Part shown: positions 63,009-64,000 of the stretch, piece after piece | Layout of the letters: every line of letters starts with the position of its first letter | How positions within the stretch are numbered: the stretch's first letter is position 1 | Source of the DNA: Nitrosospira sp. Is2 | GTDB lineage: Bacteria > Pseudomonadota > Gammaproteobacteria > Burkholderiales > Nitrosomonadaceae | Length of the DNA: 64,000 nt | Direction of reading: 5' to 3' | Assembly: GCF_033095785.1 (NCBI RefSeq) | Contig: NZ_CP137134.1 | Span: 62,001 to 126,000, forward strand | Translations under genes and position numbers: made by a program | The notes under the pieces: model-generated | Seen by the model: only the letters and a program-made list of their open reading frames with translations | What the model was told of the DNA's origin: nothing | The model's database searches: none

Positions 63009-63356
63009 TCAGGTAGCCCGATGTTCTGCCGTTTTTTTGCTCGTATCCGTGCGTCTGCGGTACATCCCAGCGCGCATGAGTAGGGTGGTCGTCACAGGAG
63101 ACGTCGCTACCACGAACAGCGTGATTAGCACCTCCTGGAATACAAGTCGCTCAGCCTGTATTGAGGCGACCAGTATGGACGCCAGCAGCACGCATCCCAG
63201 GCCGAGCGTATTTCCCAGGGTAGGCGCGTGTATCCGCGCAAACAGGTTAGGCAGTCTTAACAGGCCGATTGATCCGATCAGGGTCAGCAGGGCGCCCGTT
63301 ACCAATAGGAATGAAGCAAGCAGATCCGCCCATGCGGGAAGATTCTCGGCTGTCAT
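63009..63356 (-). CDS. mnhG: Monovalent cation/H+ antiporter subunit G (MrpG/MnhG)
   Basis: Three membrane helices and the family core IGSIGLLRLPNLFARIHAPTLGNTLG identify MrpG/MnhG/PhaG. This subunit belongs to the multi-protein Na+(K+)/H+ antiporter. It overlaps the subunit F stop by four bases (ATGA), as is normal for the operon. The 115-aa length is typical. Confidence 0.93.
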   Translation of the reverse strand: MTAENLPAWADLLASFLLVTGALLTLIGSIGLLRLPNLFARIHAPTLGNTLGLGCVLLASILVASIQAERLVFQEVLITLFVVATSPVTTTLLMRAGMYRRRTDTSKKTAEHRAT

Positions 63357-63634
63357 GGCTCGATCACCTCTCCGCGCAGCAGGAATTTCGCCATTGCGGC
63401 TGAGCCGACGAAACCGAACAGCGCAATCAGCAGGGCGATATCGAAGAAAAACCTGGACCCAAGCTGAATGCCGAGCGTCAGCACCATTATCATGCTGTTA
63501 ATATACAAGGTATCGAGGGCCAGCACCCGGTCTTCCGCAGCAGGACCGCGCAGAAGGCGGATTGCCGCAAAAACCATGGCGAGTGCGATAGCGATCAGGG
63601 CAAAAGAGATCGCCGAGGGCAGCATTGCGCTCAT
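63353..63634 (-). CDS. mnhF: Monovalent cation/H+ antiporter subunit F (MrpF/MnhF)
   Basis: The 93-aa, three-helix protein has the MrpF core FAAIRLLRGPAAEDRVLALDTLY. It overlaps subunit G downstream and the subunit E remnant upstream by four and three bases. Function depends on the complete MrpA-G complex, whose remaining genes would have to lie elsewhere because subunit E is truncated here. Confidence 0.93.
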   Translation of the reverse strand: MSAMLPSAISFALIAIALAMVFAAIRLLRGPAAEDRVLALDTLYINSMIMVLTLGIQLGSRFFFDIALLIALFGFVGSAAMAKFLLRGEVIEP

Positions 63635-63771
63635 TCAAAAATCTCCATCAGTCGTCGTTCATAACGCTGCTTGATGAATAGAATCCAGCTCTCTTCATCT
63701 TGCAGACCCAGCACATGGATCGTCAGGCTGCGTCCGTCGGGCGAGAGACAAACCCGGTCAACCGCTTTCAC
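63631..63771 (-). pseudogene. mnhE: Truncated antiporter subunit E (MrpE/MnhE) C-terminus
   Basis: Only the last 46 residues of MrpE remain: CLSPDGRSLTIHVLGLQD and KQRYERRLMEIFE are the family ending. The frame could start at a GTG at 63771 with GGGAGG upstream, but in-frame it is preceded by TGA, and no other frame upstream continues the MrpE sequence (the membrane helices and the TPGT motif are missing). The break is therefore at about 63772. This looks like a rearrangement that cut the mrp operon. Confidence 0.7.
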
Positions 63772-64000
63772 CTCCCTACCCTTTCAGCGTTACCCGCCGG
63801 AAAGATAGAAATGTATCTCAAAACTGAAATTTTTACTGCTGCCCGATCCATTTTTCAATTTCTGATAGCCAACGAGCAGATAACTTATCCTGCTTCGGAC
63901 AGCTTCCCGCACATTCATGTTCGGCATACAGAAGTACGGGCGCAGGGCGACGCTTTCAAAAGAGAAGCACGCTCGGCAACGAATAATAATATGGCCGAGT
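63772..64000. other. Region beyond the mrp breakpoint
   Basis: No MrpE sequence is present. A 42-codon minus-strand frame at 63790-63918 (NVREAVRSRISYLLVGYQKL…) could be the tail of an unidentified protein or mobile element. The window ends before it can be judged. Confidence 0.35.

Overview
The window looks like a chromosomal segment of a betaproteobacterium, most likely a Nitrosospira-type ammonia oxidiser (Nitrosomonadaceae). This rests on the moderate-to-high GC, a PEP-CTERM/HAF-repeat surface protein, CsbD and DUF3309 remnants, a ChrA chromate transporter and a Pel locus. The taxon is inferred from gene style, since no marker gene is present. No rRNA, tRNA, CRISPR array, prophage or intact insertion sequence was seen.

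Layout. 0-7.3 kb: the 3' end of a histidine kinase gene, a small protein, a VOC protein, a CNNM/CorC-type membrane protein and a 1083-aa membrane protein of unknown function. Two related intergenic elements (about 551-696 and 3517-3743) each end in a minus-strand terminator and may encode small RNAs. 7.5-14.6 kb: an epimerase/ketopantoate-reductase-like pair, two decayed CsbD genes, a DUF2252 protein and ChrA, separated by long gene-poor stretches. 14.9-16.2 kb: a periplasmic MsrA-thioredoxin-MsrB fusion followed by a DUF3309 remnant. 16.5-18.9 kb: a tandemly duplicated module of a NodB-type deacetylase plus a small secreted protein; one secreted-protein copy is decayed. 19-31.6 kb: flavin reductase, HAF/PEP-CTERM protein, S8 peptidase, DUF2383-like protein, two lipoproteins, a NarL-type two-component pair and an MDR oxidoreductase. 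31.9-40 kb: an Old Yellow Enzyme, a Cys-rich secreted protein, an IS-end palindrome, two secreted TPR proteins, a methyltransferase and a Cys-rich copper-binding four-helix protein.

40.6-59.4 kb is the centre of interest: a complete Pel exopolysaccharide locus in the order pelB, pelC, pelD, pelE, pelF, pelG, pelA. Between pelB and pelC, on the opposite strand, lie two tandem copies of a two-gene unit. Each encodes a secreted roughly 715-aa deacetylase-like protein, which I judge similar to the fungal galactosaminogalactan deacetylase Agd3, and a 143-aa-class secreted protein. The second copy carries a scar of the pelB 3' end, so the unit arose by tandem duplication from within this locus. The locus is bounded on the right by intact tex and on the left by a diverged fragment of the tex 3' end in the same orientation, as expected for an inserted island or an old segmental duplication.

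In the Pel model, PelF polymerises an N-acetylgalactosamine-rich chain, PelD (c-di-GMP receptor), PelE and PelG form the inner-membrane complex, PelA trims and deacetylates in the periplasm, and PelB/PelC export. The extra deacetylases could further modify the polymer. 59.5-64 kb: tex, a Blc-type lipocalin and the end of an Mrp/Mnh cation antiporter operon (truncated subunit E, then F and G).
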